A DNA stretch of 64,000 nt from Clostridium sp. MCC353 (GTDB lineage Bacteria > Bacillota > Clostridia > Lachnospirales > Lachnospiraceae). Location: contig NZ_WQPN01000036.1 in assembly GCF_018785315.1 (NCBI RefSeq), positions 1 to 64,000 of the forward strand, given 5' to 3'. The notes beneath the pieces were generated by a model. It saw only the letters and a list, made by a program, of their open reading frames with translations, did no database searches and had not been told where the DNA came from. This document shows positions 43,204 to 52,749 of the stretch, in pieces. The position numbers and the translations under genes were made by a program. The first letter of the stretch is position 1. Every line of letters begins with the position of its first letter.

Positions 43204-44061
43204 ATGTATAAGAAAATTAAATCAGAAATAACACAGCCGGATATGATTCTATATTCCAATATTGTATATAGTAACAAATTTAATGATTTTTTACAAACCA
43301 CTATTCCGCTGGAAGTAAATATCATACGTCCTTTTTATCAATTGAGGAGCTGGGAAAAACGTCCGCTTCTAATCTGGATGTCTGGTGGTGCATTCAGAAA
43401 TTCAACCCCTATGAGAAACATCCCTGAAATGACAGAATATGCAAAACAAGGGTTTGTCGTAGCGTGCATCCGCTACCGGACAAGTAGCGAATCGGTGTTT
43501 CCGGCTCCTCTTGAGGACATTAAAACTGCAATCCGATTTTTAAAATATCATCATGAAACATATGGGATTGACCCTGACAAGGTGATAATTGCCGGACACT
43601 CTGCTGGCGCATATCTGGCCATTATGGCAGCAGTGACAGGCGGCACCGGACTTTTTGAGACAGCTGAATGGAACGGCTGTTCAAGTACTGTTAATGGAGC
43701 GGTCAGTATATCAGGTGGTGATATGTTTTTGGAAAATGTTGAGACACAGGTACCTGGAAGGGAAATCAACCCATTGGATTTGTTAATGGGATGTGATCTA
43801 GAGAAGCATCCGGAGAAAAAAAGGGTGGCATCTGCAGCAAATTATTTAAGTAAAGATACTGCTCCGATTCTGATGATCCATGGAGAATGTGATGAGATGA
43901 TTTCTATTGACGGCAGCAAAGCTTTTTATGAACGATTAATTTCGGCAGGCGTTCGTGCTGATTTCTATGAAGTTGAGGGTGAAGGGCATGGTTCCCTTGG
44001 TTTACGGCAACCGACAATCCATAAAATCGTCGTAGATTTTATAGAGGACATCTTTAAATAA
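43204..44061 (+). CDS. Alpha/beta hydrolase, BD-FAE/carbohydrate-esterase-like
   Basis: A 285-residue esterase. An oxyanion-region motif WMSGGAFRNS near residue 60, nucleophile GHSAGA near 136, Asp/His from ILMIHGECDEMI and EGHGSLG. No signal peptide. It resembles small bacterial esterases that remove acyl groups from sugars (BD-FAE). CAGGGAGA precedes the ATG. Last gene of the unit; removes acyl decoration after import is the likely role. Confidence 0.88.
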   Translation: MYKKIKSEITQPDMILYSNIVYSNKFNDFLQTTIPLEVNIIRPFYQLRSWEKRPLLIWMSGGAFRNSTPMRNIPEMTEYAKQGFVVACIRYRTSSESVFPAPLEDIKTAIRFLKYHHETYGIDPDKVIIAGHSAGAYLAIMAAVTGGTGLFETAEWNGCSSTVNGAVSISGGDMFLENVETQVPGREINPLDLLMGCDLEKHPEKKRVASAANYLSKDTAPILMIHGECDEMISIDGSKAFYERLISAGVRADFYEVEGEGHGSLGLRQPTIHKIVVDFIEDIFK

Positions 44062-44498
44062 ATGTATAAATCTCAAGGCGGCTCAGTATTGAGACTTGTT
44101 GATTGATCAGTTACATAGAAGTGACTTCGGTTCAGAGCCAGAACTGTTCCAATTGGTATGGATCTAGGTGCCTGGTCCGAAGGTCCTGCATTATTAGATG
44201 TGGGGGATTAGCTTACGGACATTAGAAGGGCCCAAAAATGTTTTGCCATATGATTATCTGAAATGGCATTAACGATAACAAAACTGTTATCGCACTATGC
44301 GATTTTAGGTATTTTACTTGATGCATAATTTCATATATACTTTTAACAAGTCAATTTGATAAAGTGCCGAAGAGCATGCAGCATGCTGAGCGGATTCAAA
44401 ATGCCTTGGTGGCGGAGTTGCCGTAAATACCCTATGCTCTGAGCATGAGGACTTTCAGGCATCCCGCTGTCAGGGCATTTTCTGCTTCCTGACGGCTG
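44062..44498. other. Gap with no gene identified
   Basis: About 440 bases. Holds small hairpins (GATAAC/GTTATC at 44274-44291; CCTGAC/GTCAGG around 44486-44501 at the end of the LysR gene) and a short frame with a protein-like stretch VPIGMDLGAWSEGPALLDV that is broken by stops. It may be decayed coding sequence; I can name nothing. Confidence 0.35.
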
Positions 44499-45368
44499 TC
44501 AGGAGTCTTGGTGGTAAAAGCCGGTGATATACTTGTGGAATTCCTTTATTACAGCGGTCTGGTACCGGTCTGGGTTGGGAACGAGATAGATATAGCGGCG
44601 GCATGGCACATCCGTGATTTCCAGAAAATGCATGGGGTGCTCAGGGCTGGTAAACCAGTTTAAATGAGGCAGAATGGATATGCCTGCATTTTCAAACAAG
44701 AGATTCTGCAGCACAGTGGACTTTTCCGTCTGGGCGGCGATCCTGGGCCGGAAACCGGCGCTGGAGCAGCATTCAACAGCGATATCATAGAAATCGTTAT
44801 GGTTGTCCAGAAGGATGAAGTCCTCGAGGCTCAGCTCGGCTAAGGCAACACCCTTCTGGCGGGACAGAGGATGCTGTTCATTGACGACTACATAGAGCTG
44901 CTCGCTGGTGAGCAGGTTCCCGGTGTTTCCGGTGTCAGGCCGGAACGAGGAATAGAGGAGAAAATCAGCGTTTGCTGGAAAGGATCCTGTATTTTCATTC
45001 ATCAGATTGAAGTTGATGTCAGGATGGCTCTTTTTAAACTCGGCCACCGGCCGGGTGAGAAGGGTGGAGGCGGAGCGGATAGCAATTGTGATGCGTGCCG
45101 CCGCCTGCCTGTTTATCTCTTCCATCTCCTTTTTTGTATTCTGAAGAAGGTTTAAGATTTGGTCCACAGCGCGCAGAAATAATTTGCCGTTATCATTTAA
45201 GATGATCCGGTTTTTGCTATGGTCAAAAAGGGGATATCCCAGCTCGTCTTCCAGACGGCGGATGGACCGGGTCAGCGCCGGCTGGGCGATCTGAAGCTTC
45301 CGAGAAGCTTCTGTTATATGTTCTAATTCCGCAACCACTTTAAAATATTCCAGGGTATGAATGTCCAT
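44499..45368 (-). CDS. LysR-family transcriptional regulator
   Basis: A 289-residue regulator. The helix-turn-helix at the start reads MDIHTLEYFKVVAELEHITEASRKLQIAQPALTRSIRRLEDELG, typical for the family; the rest is the type-2 periplasmic-binding-like ligand domain. AGGAGG precedes the ATG on the minus strand. It is divergent from the DUF3604/permease pair and most likely controls them; its site would lie in the structured 290-base gap. Confidence 0.94.
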   Translation of the reverse strand: MDIHTLEYFKVVAELEHITEASRKLQIAQPALTRSIRRLEDELGYPLFDHSKNRIILNDNGKLFLRAVDQILNLLQNTKKEMEEINRQAAARITIAIRSASTLLTRPVAEFKKSHPDINFNLMNENTGSFPANADFLLYSSFRPDTGNTGNLLTSEQLYVVVNEQHPLSRQKGVALAELSLEDFILLDNHNDFYDIAVECCSSAGFRPRIAAQTEKSTVLQNLLFENAGISILPHLNWFTSPEHPMHFLEITDVPCRRYIYLVPNPDRYQTAVIKEFHKYITGFYHQDS

Positions 45369-45444
45369 GTCATAACCTCCTGTTCTGTCAATTGACTTTA
45401 TTTTAAAGGATAAGCGGAGAAATTACAAGATCAGCAGCAGGAGA

Positions 45445-45536
45445 GTGTGAAAAATAAACCTGATGGCTTATTTTCACACCCAAATTTGTGCCGGAGCCAC
45501 AAATTTGAATCGCAGCTGGGAATCTGAAATTCTCAG
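45445..45536 (+). repeat. Three consecutive hairpins in the LysR/DUF3604 gap
   Basis: Hairpin 1 at 45445-45479 (GTGTGAAA-ATAA / TTATTTTCACAC, one bulged A). Hairpin 2 at 45481-45507, perfect 10-bp arms CAAATTTGTG / CACAAATTTG with a 7-base loop. Hairpin 3 at 45516-45536 (CTGGGAAT / ATTCTCAG, one G-T pair). Confidence 0.8.
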
Positions 45537-45550
45537 TGCGTGCCTGCACA

Positions 45551-45630
45551 GCGCAGAATATGCACAACGCGGAATATGCACAACGCGGAATATGCACAAC
45601 GCGGAATATGTGCAGCGCAGAATATGCGCA
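45551..45630 (+). repeat. Five 16-bp tandem repeats before DUF3604
   Basis: Units of 16 bases: GCGCAGAATATGCACA, twice ACGCGGAATATGCACA, ACGCGGAATATGTGCA and GCGCAGAATATGCGCA. No spacers between them. They end 28 bases before the start codon. Confidence 0.9.
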
Positions 45631-45658
45631 TTAAAACGCTCCGGCATGGAGGATTAAT

Positions 45659-47857
45659 ATGAGACTGAATGAAGAATTTATGGGGCGGGTTGTGATGAGC
45701 CCCGACACCGATGTTACGGCCGGAGAAGTGTCCAGCTGGACCTTTACTTTTACAGCTGGCAAGTACGGAATTGATGAAGGGGGCACGTTCCGGATCGCAT
45801 GGCGCAGCGTCAGCGACTGGGAAGCGCCTCAGTTTGACAACCCAAAAGGATTTGCCTATACGACGGCGGTGACGGACGGGGAGGCGGATATATTCTGCAG
45901 TTACGCTTCTTATATCCGTCCTTTTGGCAACAGCATCCTGTTTCAGGTGAGAAACGGCTTTTTAAAAGAAGGCGATCAGGTTACCATCGTTTTAGGCGAC
46001 AGAAGCAAGGGCGGACCCGGCATGAGGGCGCAGTCCTTCTGTGAAAGGGAGCACGAGTTCCGTTTCCTCATCGATCCCTGCGGAACCGGGCGTTATGAGG
46101 AACTTCCGGGACGTCCCGTGGTGAGAATCGTGGCAGGAAGAGCCCACGAGATCCAGGCGGTCATTCCGGGTACTGTTCGGACCGGGGAGCCCTTTGACTG
46201 TGTGGTGAGAAGCTTAGACGAGTTTGGCAACCCCACTCCGCTGCTGGAGAGCAGGGTATATCTGAGCATACCTGAGTTCAAGGGGAGCAGACTGCCCGAG
46301 GAAGTGCGCCTTACGGGTGAATGCGGAGGAAGCATCCGGGTCTCCGGACTGGAAGTATATGAGGAAGGCTGTTTCCATGTGGAAATCAGCACGGAAGACG
46401 GCGTTTACACAGCGGTCAGCAATGCGTCCTGTGCGGTCCGGGAACCGGAATACCGCCTCTATTGGGGGGACATGCACGCCCAGACCAGCTATACGGTAGG
46501 AACAGGCAGCCTGGATGATTATTATTCCTTTGCCAGGCAGAAAGCGGCCCTGGATTTCACCGGATGGCAGGGAAATGATTTCGAAGTGGACGATATCAAA
46601 TGGGATTCTGTCCGTGAGAAAACGAAGGAGTACAACGAAGAGAATAAGTTCCTGGTATTTTTAGGTTATGAATGGTCCGGCATCACGCCTCTGGGCGGGG
46701 ATTACAATGTCTTTTTCAAGGGAGACAATGAGCATTTCTATCCCAGCAGCAACTGGACGGCTATGAAAAATGTGGACCCGGAGAGGAACGCCAGCCCGGT
46801 ATCCGAACTCTGGGATATCTTTAAAGGAAGAGACGACGTGATGCTGATTCCCCATATTGGAGGCAGATACGGAAACCTGGATTTCTTCAATCCGGAGTTT
46901 TCCAGCGTGATCGAGATCCATTCCCATCACGGAACTTTTGAGTGGTTCGCCATGGAGGCCATGAAGCGCAGGCTGAAGGTGGGATTTATTGCCACCAGCG
47001 ATGATCACACCTGCCGTCCGGGACTTTCCTATCCCCTGAGCGGAAACGGCAAATCAGCATCCAGCGCCTTTGATGTGGCATCCGGCTTTACCGGCGTATT
47101 CGCCAAGGATCTGACCAAAGAGAGCGTATGGGAGGCCATCCGGGCCAGACGGTGCTATGCATCCTCCTTTGACCGGGTTTATATGGACGTATCGGTAAAC
47201 GGACACAGGATGGGAGAGGAATTTGACACCACGGAAGCGCTGAAGCTCCGGTTAAATGCATCCGGCACCTATCCGGTTGACAATGTGAAGATCTATGACT
47301 GGGACCGCCTGGTGGCCGATCTGGACATGCAGGAAAAGGACGAGAAGAAGATCCGCGTGCGCTGGAGCGGCGTTATGAGACGCGGCCGCAATAAATCTGC
47401 TTCCTGGAACGGAGATATCTATGTGAGAAACGGCCGTCTCACAGGTGCAGAAGAATACGCCTTTGACCGGAACGACCAGGGTATCAAGCAGTGTTCGGAC
47501 AAATTTGTAAAATGGGTTTCTTCCACATCGGGAGATTACGACGGCCTCTATCTGACAATAGACGGAGATGAGAGCACAACCCTGGATTTCTGTACGGAAC
47601 GCGGAAGCTTCAGCGTATCCTTAAAGGAGATCTATGAAGGAAAGAAGAGCTTTTCCATGGGAGGAGAGAATCTGCTGGTGGAATTCGAGAAGGCGAACCG
47701 GGAGATTGCTTCCAGGGAGGAAGAGACGGATAAGAGATCGGTTTCCCTGGAATTCGAACTGGAAGAGGTATCAGGAGAACACGCTTACTGGGTTAAGGTC
47801 ACACAGGATAACGGCAATGCCGCATGGTCTTCTCCTGTGTTTGTGAACAGAGGATAA
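45659..47857 (+). CDS. DUF3604 domain protein (PHP-like metal-dependent hydrolase)
   Basis: A 732-residue cytosolic protein with no signal peptide. The N-terminal ~260 residues are beta-rich. The core has LYWGDMHAQTSYT (Asp271, His273), LIPHIGGRYG, EIHSHHGTFEW and ATSDDHTCRPG, the His/Asp-rich metal site of DUF3604. The C-terminal part is beta-rich again. The reaction of the family is not established. GGAGGATTAAT precedes the ATG. Followed 20 bases later by a permease, so it probably acts on what that permease brings in. Confidence 0.85.
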   Translation: MRLNEEFMGRVVMSPDTDVTAGEVSSWTFTFTAGKYGIDEGGTFRIAWRSVSDWEAPQFDNPKGFAYTTAVTDGEADIFCSYASYIRPFGNSILFQVRNGFLKEGDQVTIVLGDRSKGGPGMRAQSFCEREHEFRFLIDPCGTGRYEELPGRPVVRIVAGRAHEIQAVIPGTVRTGEPFDCVVRSLDEFGNPTPLLESRVYLSIPEFKGSRLPEEVRLTGECGGSIRVSGLEVYEEGCFHVEISTEDGVYTAVSNASCAVREPEYRLYWGDMHAQTSYTVGTGSLDDYYSFARQKAALDFTGWQGNDFEVDDIKWDSVREKTKEYNEENKFLVFLGYEWSGITPLGGDYNVFFKGDNEHFYPSSNWTAMKNVDPERNASPVSELWDIFKGRDDVMLIPHIGGRYGNLDFFNPEFSSVIEIHSHHGTFEWFAMEAMKRRLKVGFIATSDDHTCRPGLSYPLSGNGKSASSAFDVASGFTGVFAKDLTKESVWEAIRARRCYASSFDRVYMDVSVNGHRMGEEFDTTEALKLRLNASGTYPVDNVKIYDWDRLVADLDMQEKDEKKIRVRWSGVMRRGRNKSASWNGDIYVRNGRLTGAEEYAFDRNDQGIKQCSDKFVKWVSSTSGDYDGLYLTIDGDESTTLDFCTERGSFSVSLKEIYEGKKSFSMGGENLLVEFEKANREIASREEETDKRSVSLEFELEEVSGEHAYWVKVTQDNGNAAWSSPVFVNRG

Positions 47858-47877
47858 GACAAAAGAGGTGGATGAGT

Positions 47878-49263
47878 ATGTATATAGTATTAATACCGGT
47901 TTTATTTTTAATTGTAGTCAGTGTATGTAAGAAGATCCCCCTGATCGGGGGGCGGCTTCTGGCCGCATTTTTTGGGGCGGGCATCTTAGCCATGCTTTTG
48001 GGCGGAGTGTATAATCCGGTCCAGTGGATTAATCCATGGATCGACGGTATCAACAGGGTGGCATTTATCATCTGGATCGTCATATTCGGTTCTTTCTTTT
48101 CCATGCTGCAGATCGAAACGGGCGCCATGCAGACTGTGCTCAACGTTCTGAGAGCCATGTTCGGCCATACTCCCCAGGGGCTGGTGCTGGCTGTATTGCT
48201 GGCCCTCTATATGGGCGGTTCTATGCTGGGAACTGTGGCGGCCGTGGGCGCCGTAGTCGGTATGCTGATCGTTCCCGCCCTGGATGACATGGGGCTTTCG
48301 CCGGAACTCATCTGCGCGACCATAGTGACAGGAGGTTCCATGGGAGCCATCATGCCGCCTATCTCCAACGCGGTTAACGTGGCGGCCGGAATCATCGGAA
48401 TCGATCCAATGCCCATCATCCAGATCAGTTATGTGACGGTGGGAATCGGCCTGGTGCTGATCAGCCTTTTCTTCTGCAAAGTGTATATCGGCAAGAGATA
48501 TTCCATGCCGGCCCATCTGATTCCCCAGGAATCCGCAGGGACCATATTCAAGAGGGAATGGAAGACTTTGATTCCACTGGCTGTGTTGATTGTGATCATT
48601 ATGTTAAACAGCATTCCATCCATCGCTTTCGACCTTCCAGGCTGGCTGCTTAAACAGATTCCGTTTGGAGAGGCAAATTTTTACCAGGCATTTAAAAAAG
48701 TGAAGATATTCGGCACGCTGACCAACAACATTGTGCTGTCCCTTCTGATCGCAATCGGCATCTCTTATCTGATGTATCCGAAGCTCCGTGTTAACGCGTT
48801 TACCAAGCTGTCTAAATCATTCAGAAATGTGCAGAGCAGCGTTATGATCCAGATTGCGGCGGGATTTTTCCTGGGCGCATTCAGCATTGGCGGACAGCTT
48901 CAGGTGATCGCGGCCTGGGCAGGTAATTTAAACGCCACCCTGCTCAAGATGGGAGGCAGCTTTTCCCTGGTGCTGGCAGGCATGATCATGGGATCTCAGA
49001 GCACGTCCCAGACCCTTCTGACGCCGATCATCGGGCCGTCCTGGATCGCAGCCGGGGTGACACCGGTTCATGCGGCGGTGGCCAGCGCCCATCTGGCGGC
49101 GGCCGGGCAGGGCCTGCCTCCCGCGGACCTCAATACGTTTATCATCGCGGGACTGGTCGCTTCCATTTTGCAGAAAAAAGTTGATCCTTTAAAATCTATG
49201 TATTATACGACTGTATATTGTATTTATCTGTTTATTGTTGGCGTTCTGTTCCTGTATATCTAA
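47878..49263 (+). CDS. Ion-transporter-superfamily permease (DctM/citrate-transporter-like)
   Basis: A 461-residue membrane protein with about 11-12 helices. The re-entrant loops GGSMGAIMPPISNAVNVAAGIIG in the middle and GSQSTSQTLLTPIIGPSWIAAG near the end fit the IT superfamily that includes TRAP DctM and anion symporters. No TRAP binding protein or small subunit is nearby, so it may be a stand-alone symporter. AAGAGGTGG lies 8 bases before ATG 47878; earlier starts are less likely. A terminator follows. Confidence 0.8.
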   Translation: MYIVLIPVLFLIVVSVCKKIPLIGGRLLAAFFGAGILAMLLGGVYNPVQWINPWIDGINRVAFIIWIVIFGSFFSMLQIETGAMQTVLNVLRAMFGHTPQGLVLAVLLALYMGGSMLGTVAAVGAVVGMLIVPALDDMGLSPELICATIVTGGSMGAIMPPISNAVNVAAGIIGIDPMPIIQISYVTVGIGLVLISLFFCKVYIGKRYSMPAHLIPQESAGTIFKREWKTLIPLAVLIVIIMLNSIPSIAFDLPGWLLKQIPFGEANFYQAFKKVKIFGTLTNNIVLSLLIAIGISYLMYPKLRVNAFTKLSKSFRNVQSSVMIQIAAGFFLGAFSIGGQLQVIAAWAGNLNATLLKMGGSFSLVLAGMIMGSQSTSQTLLTPIIGPSWIAAGVTPVHAAVASAHLAAAGQGLPPADLNTFIIAGLVASILQKKVDPLKSMYYTTVYCIYLFIVGVLFLYI

Positions 49264-49280
49264 ATGCGGGAAACAGACAT

Positions 49281-49316
49281 AAAGGGGCTGTAAATCACTG
49301 ATTTCAGCCCCTTTTT
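49281..49316 (+). terminator. Rho-independent terminator
   Basis: AAAGGGGCTG pairs with CAGCCCCTTT, then TT. Ends the DUF3604/permease operon. Confidence 0.9.
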
Positions 49317-49680
49317 ACTTATTTAAGGGAAACCTCATTTCTTTTATTTGTGTCAGCCTTTTTTCGGCAAGTTCCAGATCTTTTAAAATCTTAACAGGAT
49401 TTCCATCTTTCAGCCAGATTCGGCTGCCAATCTGCTCTTCATCCCCTTTACCTGATAAGCCAAATGCATATTCAGCAGCGCGTTGATGCCGCACGCCACC
49501 CGTATCAGCTTGAATAAAGCGAGTGGTAATAAAAGCTGGAATGAATTGTCTGAAATGATTGATATCTTTGTCGGTTTTTGATATACTTGATTGGATAAAT
49601 TGGTATATGAACAAAGAAAGCGTGATGTTGTTCGATGTGATTTAGAAAAAAATGAAATGGTTCAGGGGAGGGCGGGGTAC
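49317..49680. other. Gap with possible decayed minus-strand coding sequence
   Basis: Holds a minus-strand open frame of about 99 codons whose C-terminal half (GDEEQIGSRIWLKDGNPVK and after) looks protein-like, but it has no ATG or ribosome binding site. I cannot name it. The plus-strand frame into the chemoreceptor gene begins near 49591. Confidence 0.25.
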
Positions 49681-51405
49681 ATGCTGAAAAATCTTAAATT
49701 GTCGGGAAAATTAATCCTGGGATTAGGAATTATGGTGGCAGCATCTGCCACTATGATGTTAACTGCGATTATAAACCTGTATAATATTGGCGGACTTGTT
49801 AACAAGCTTTATCAAAGCCCTTTTACCGTTTCAACTCAGAGTATTATGCTTCAAAAAGAAATACAAAATATGGGACGGGAAATACGCGGAATGGTACTGT
49901 ACGAAGATCCCTCCTATCTGGATTCTGTATTGACCTCCAGTAAAAGGGCCAAAGCCAATCTTGCCCTTGTGGAGAAATGGTTCCTTGGTGACCAGCAGCT
50001 GATTTTGGATATGTATCAAAACTTGGATGAAATAGAGGCGATGGGGGAGGAAATTAACCAGCTTGTTGCCGGTGGAAAAATAGAAGAAGCCAAGCGCAGC
50101 GCGGATATCGATTTCCGACCGGTTATGAAATCAGGCATAGAAATTTCCCAAGAAATTGTGGATACCGCATTAAACAAAGCTTTGGAATTTAATGAGGACG
50201 CAGGTGCAACGTTAGAAAATGCGACGATGATGCTGATTGTTCTGTTGGTGGTTATGGTGGTCCTGTGCATGGGAATTACCACCGCTTTGTCCAGAGCCAT
50301 CTGCAGTCCAATTTCACAGATAACCGAGGCGGCAAAAAAACTTGCTGCGGGAATATTAAATACTGAAATTACTTATTATTCAAAAGATGAAGTGGGGATT
50401 TTGGCTGAGTCGTTCCGGGAGATGAGCAGCAGCATGAATGCGGTTATTAAAGATATCGACCAACAATTGGGAGCGATGAGCCATGGAGATTTTACCGTTA
50501 CCCCTCAGGCAGAATATACGGGCGATTATATATCTATAAAAAATGCGCTCATAAATATCGAAAAAAGCCTGTCAAATACGATAAATGAGATTAACCTGTC
50601 TGCCGATCAGGTATTCAGCAGCTCTGCCCAGGTATCTGATACCGCCCAGACACTTTCACAGGGAGCGGCCCAGCAGGCTGGTTCCATTGAGGAACTTGCG
50701 GCTTCCATAAACGAGATATCATTCCAGGTACGGAAGACAGCTGCCAATACGGAAGCAGCGCGCCATTTGACTAGCAAAGCAGGGCAACAGGTGGAGGTTA
50801 GTAACCTGCAGATGGAAGAGATGCTTCTGGCTATGGGGGAAATCAGCGAGAAAACGGAACAAATCAGGGCCATTAATAATACAGTTGAAGAGATTGCGTT
50901 TCAGACCAATATTTTGGCTCTCAATGCTGCTGTGGAGGCAGCGCGCACCGGTGAAGACGGAAAAGGCTTTGCCATAGTTGCGGATGAGATCCGTAGACTG
51001 GCTGGAAAATCAAAAGAAGCAGCCAAACATACATTGCCCCTTATTGACGTCACAGTTCAGGTCGTGGAAAAAGGGAGGAAAATCGCTGATACCACAGCAA
51101 AATCCCTGCATGATGTTGTAGAAAGTACAAATGAAGTCCTGAACACGGTAGATAATATTGATGCGGCTGCTCAATATCAGGCTGATTTTATTGCTCAAGT
51201 CACACAGGGAATCGATCAGATTTCCGAAGTCGTTCAGAATAACACGGCGGTCTCGGAAGAATCGGCAGCAGCAAGCGAGGAACTAAGCGGGCAGGCGCGT
51301 ATGCTGAAAGAACTTGTGAGCCGGTTTAAGATTGGCGGTTCACAAACTGCGAATCATCCAGAGGAAGGGATAGAGGGAAGCTCTGGCAAATTAGGAATAA
51401 AGTAA
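49681..51405 (+). CDS. Methyl-accepting chemotaxis protein
   Basis: A 574-residue chemoreceptor. Helix one at about 12-35, outer four-helix-bundle-type sensing domain, helix two near 183-203, HAMP, then coiled signalling domain with the hairpin tip EEIAFQTNILALNAAVEAAR. GGGGAGGG lies 8 bases before ATG 49681. It directly precedes a binding lipoprotein (18 bases), so it may use it as ligand partner. No other chemotaxis genes are in the window. Confidence 0.94.
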   Translation: MLKNLKLSGKLILGLGIMVAASATMMLTAIINLYNIGGLVNKLYQSPFTVSTQSIMLQKEIQNMGREIRGMVLYEDPSYLDSVLTSSKRAKANLALVEKWFLGDQQLILDMYQNLDEIEAMGEEINQLVAGGKIEEAKRSADIDFRPVMKSGIEISQEIVDTALNKALEFNEDAGATLENATMMLIVLLVVMVVLCMGITTALSRAICSPISQITEAAKKLAAGILNTEITYYSKDEVGILAESFREMSSSMNAVIKDIDQQLGAMSHGDFTVTPQAEYTGDYISIKNALINIEKSLSNTINEINLSADQVFSSSAQVSDTAQTLSQGAAQQAGSIEELAASINEISFQVRKTAANTEAARHLTSKAGQQVEVSNLQMEEMLLAMGEISEKTEQIRAINNTVEEIAFQTNILALNAAVEAARTGEDGKGFAIVADEIRRLAGKSKEAAKHTLPLIDVTVQVVEKGRKIADTTAKSLHDVVESTNEVLNTVDNIDAAAQYQADFIAQVTQGIDQISEVVQNNTAVSEESAAASEELSGQARMLKELVSRFKIGGSQTANHPEEGIEGSSGKLGIK

Positions 51406-51422
51406 ATGAAATAGGAGAGGAC

Positions 51423-52730
51423 ATGAAAAAGAACGGTAGGAGTTCGCTTATTATGATTTTATTGGCAGGGCTTTTGTTATTCGGCTGCGGGCGTGCGGAA
51501 AAAACGAATGAATTGCAGACCGCTGAAGAAGGACGGGATAAGGCGATTATTAATTTTTTTACCTCCATTGAATTGGGGAATTCATCAAGTTCCAGTATTT
51601 ATCGGAATTTGATTGCTGATTATAATAAACAGGCCGATGCCATTGAAATCCGCGTCAGCGGGCTGTCAACCGCAGATGGCTATAATGAAGCGTTGAAAAA
51701 CCGTCTGGATATCGGAAAAGATGTGGATCTGTTTATTGTCAATGCGGACAGTGTGAAATCGCTTAACGCAGAGGGATACTTTTATGATCTTTCGGAGCAG
51801 CCGGTTTATCAGGAGCTGAACGAATCTGCCAGACAGCAGGCCATGGTGAACGGGACGGCCTACTGCCTGCCGACGAAGATGACAGCATACGGCCTTTATG
51901 TTAATGTCGGCCTTTTAAGGGAATATGGACTTAAACCGCCCCAAAATGCCGGCGAGTTCCTGCACTGCTGCAAAGTCCTCAAGGAAAACGGCATAACCCC
52001 AATCGGCTTGAACCGTTGGTATTCAATGACAGTGTTTGCGATGGCCAGAGGTCTTTACCCAATTTACCAGGCAGAAAATACGGATGAGATCATTGCGGGA
52101 CTGAATGATGGCAGTATAAAAATCAGCGAATACATGCTGGACGGCTTCCGCTTTTTCAATGAATTGGTCGATAACGGATACTATGGGGACAATCTTACGG
52201 TAGAAGAGGTGGATTCTATCAAGGCAAACACTACGGATTGGGAAGCTTTCAGGGACAAAAGAGCAGCCTTCGTCGTATTTCCGGCAGAAAAGGCTTCGGA
52301 GATAGAGATGGAGGCTCCGGATATGGAGTTTATCATGCAGGGGATTCCGGCTCTCCCTGAAGGTACGGTGAGTCTTCCCTCTATCAGCAGCCGAATCTGT
52401 GTTAATGCCAAAGGCGCTCATGTGGAAGAGGCTCTGGAGGTGTTGGAGTATTTGACTACGCATAAAAAAAATGAACTGAATCAGGGAGAAAACGGTCTTA
52501 TGCCTGTTTTTACAAATGAAGAATTTGATTTGAATCCCAAGATGAAGCTGGTATATGATGATGCCAGTTCCCCTGGACAAATTCCGATTGAGGATATGAC
52601 ACTCTGCTTTGACTATTGGGGAACGATCCGGAAATTATGCCTGAGCATCATTGGAGGGGCCTCACCGGAGGAAGCGGCAGCGGAGTACGACCGAATCCAG
52701 CTTGAAGCGGTTGCGGCCAGATCGCAGTAA
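51423..52730 (+). CDS. Extracellular solute-binding lipoprotein (second copy type)
   Basis: A 435-residue family-1 type binding lipoprotein (lipobox LLLFGC, Cys22). Motifs VDLFIVNADSVKSLNAEGYFYDL, AYCLPTKMTAYGLYVNVGLL and KRAAFVVFPAEKA fit carbohydrate-binding components. No transporter genes are adjacent; it lies between a chemoreceptor and a hybrid kinase. AGGAGAGG precedes the ATG. Probably a sensing partner rather than an import one. Confidence 0.88.
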   Translation: MKKNGRSSLIMILLAGLLLFGCGRAEKTNELQTAEEGRDKAIINFFTSIELGNSSSSSIYRNLIADYNKQADAIEIRVSGLSTADGYNEALKNRLDIGKDVDLFIVNADSVKSLNAEGYFYDLSEQPVYQELNESARQQAMVNGTAYCLPTKMTAYGLYVNVGLLREYGLKPPQNAGEFLHCCKVLKENGITPIGLNRWYSMTVFAMARGLYPIYQAENTDEIIAGLNDGSIKISEYMLDGFRFFNELVDNGYYGDNLTVEEVDSIKANTTDWEAFRDKRAAFVVFPAEKASEIEMEAPDMEFIMQGIPALPEGTVSLPSISSRICVNAKGAHVEEALEVLEYLTTHKKNELNQGENGLMPVFTNEEFDLNPKMKLVYDDASSPGQIPIEDMTLCFDYWGTIRKLCLSIIGGASPEEAAAEYDRIQLEAVAARSQ

Positions 52731-52749
52731 TGGAAGAAGGAGGTGTTTC

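Noticed and set aside
45551-45630. CRISPR array
   Set aside because: The repeats are directly adjacent without spacers, and no cas gene is present.
45403-45657. Frames on both strands across the 16-bp repeats
   Set aside because: The period is not a multiple of three and neither frame has a ribosome binding site.
49315-49614. Minus-strand frame of about 99 codons
   Set aside because: It starts with a TTG without ribosome binding site; kept only as a possible decayed sequence in the gap entry.
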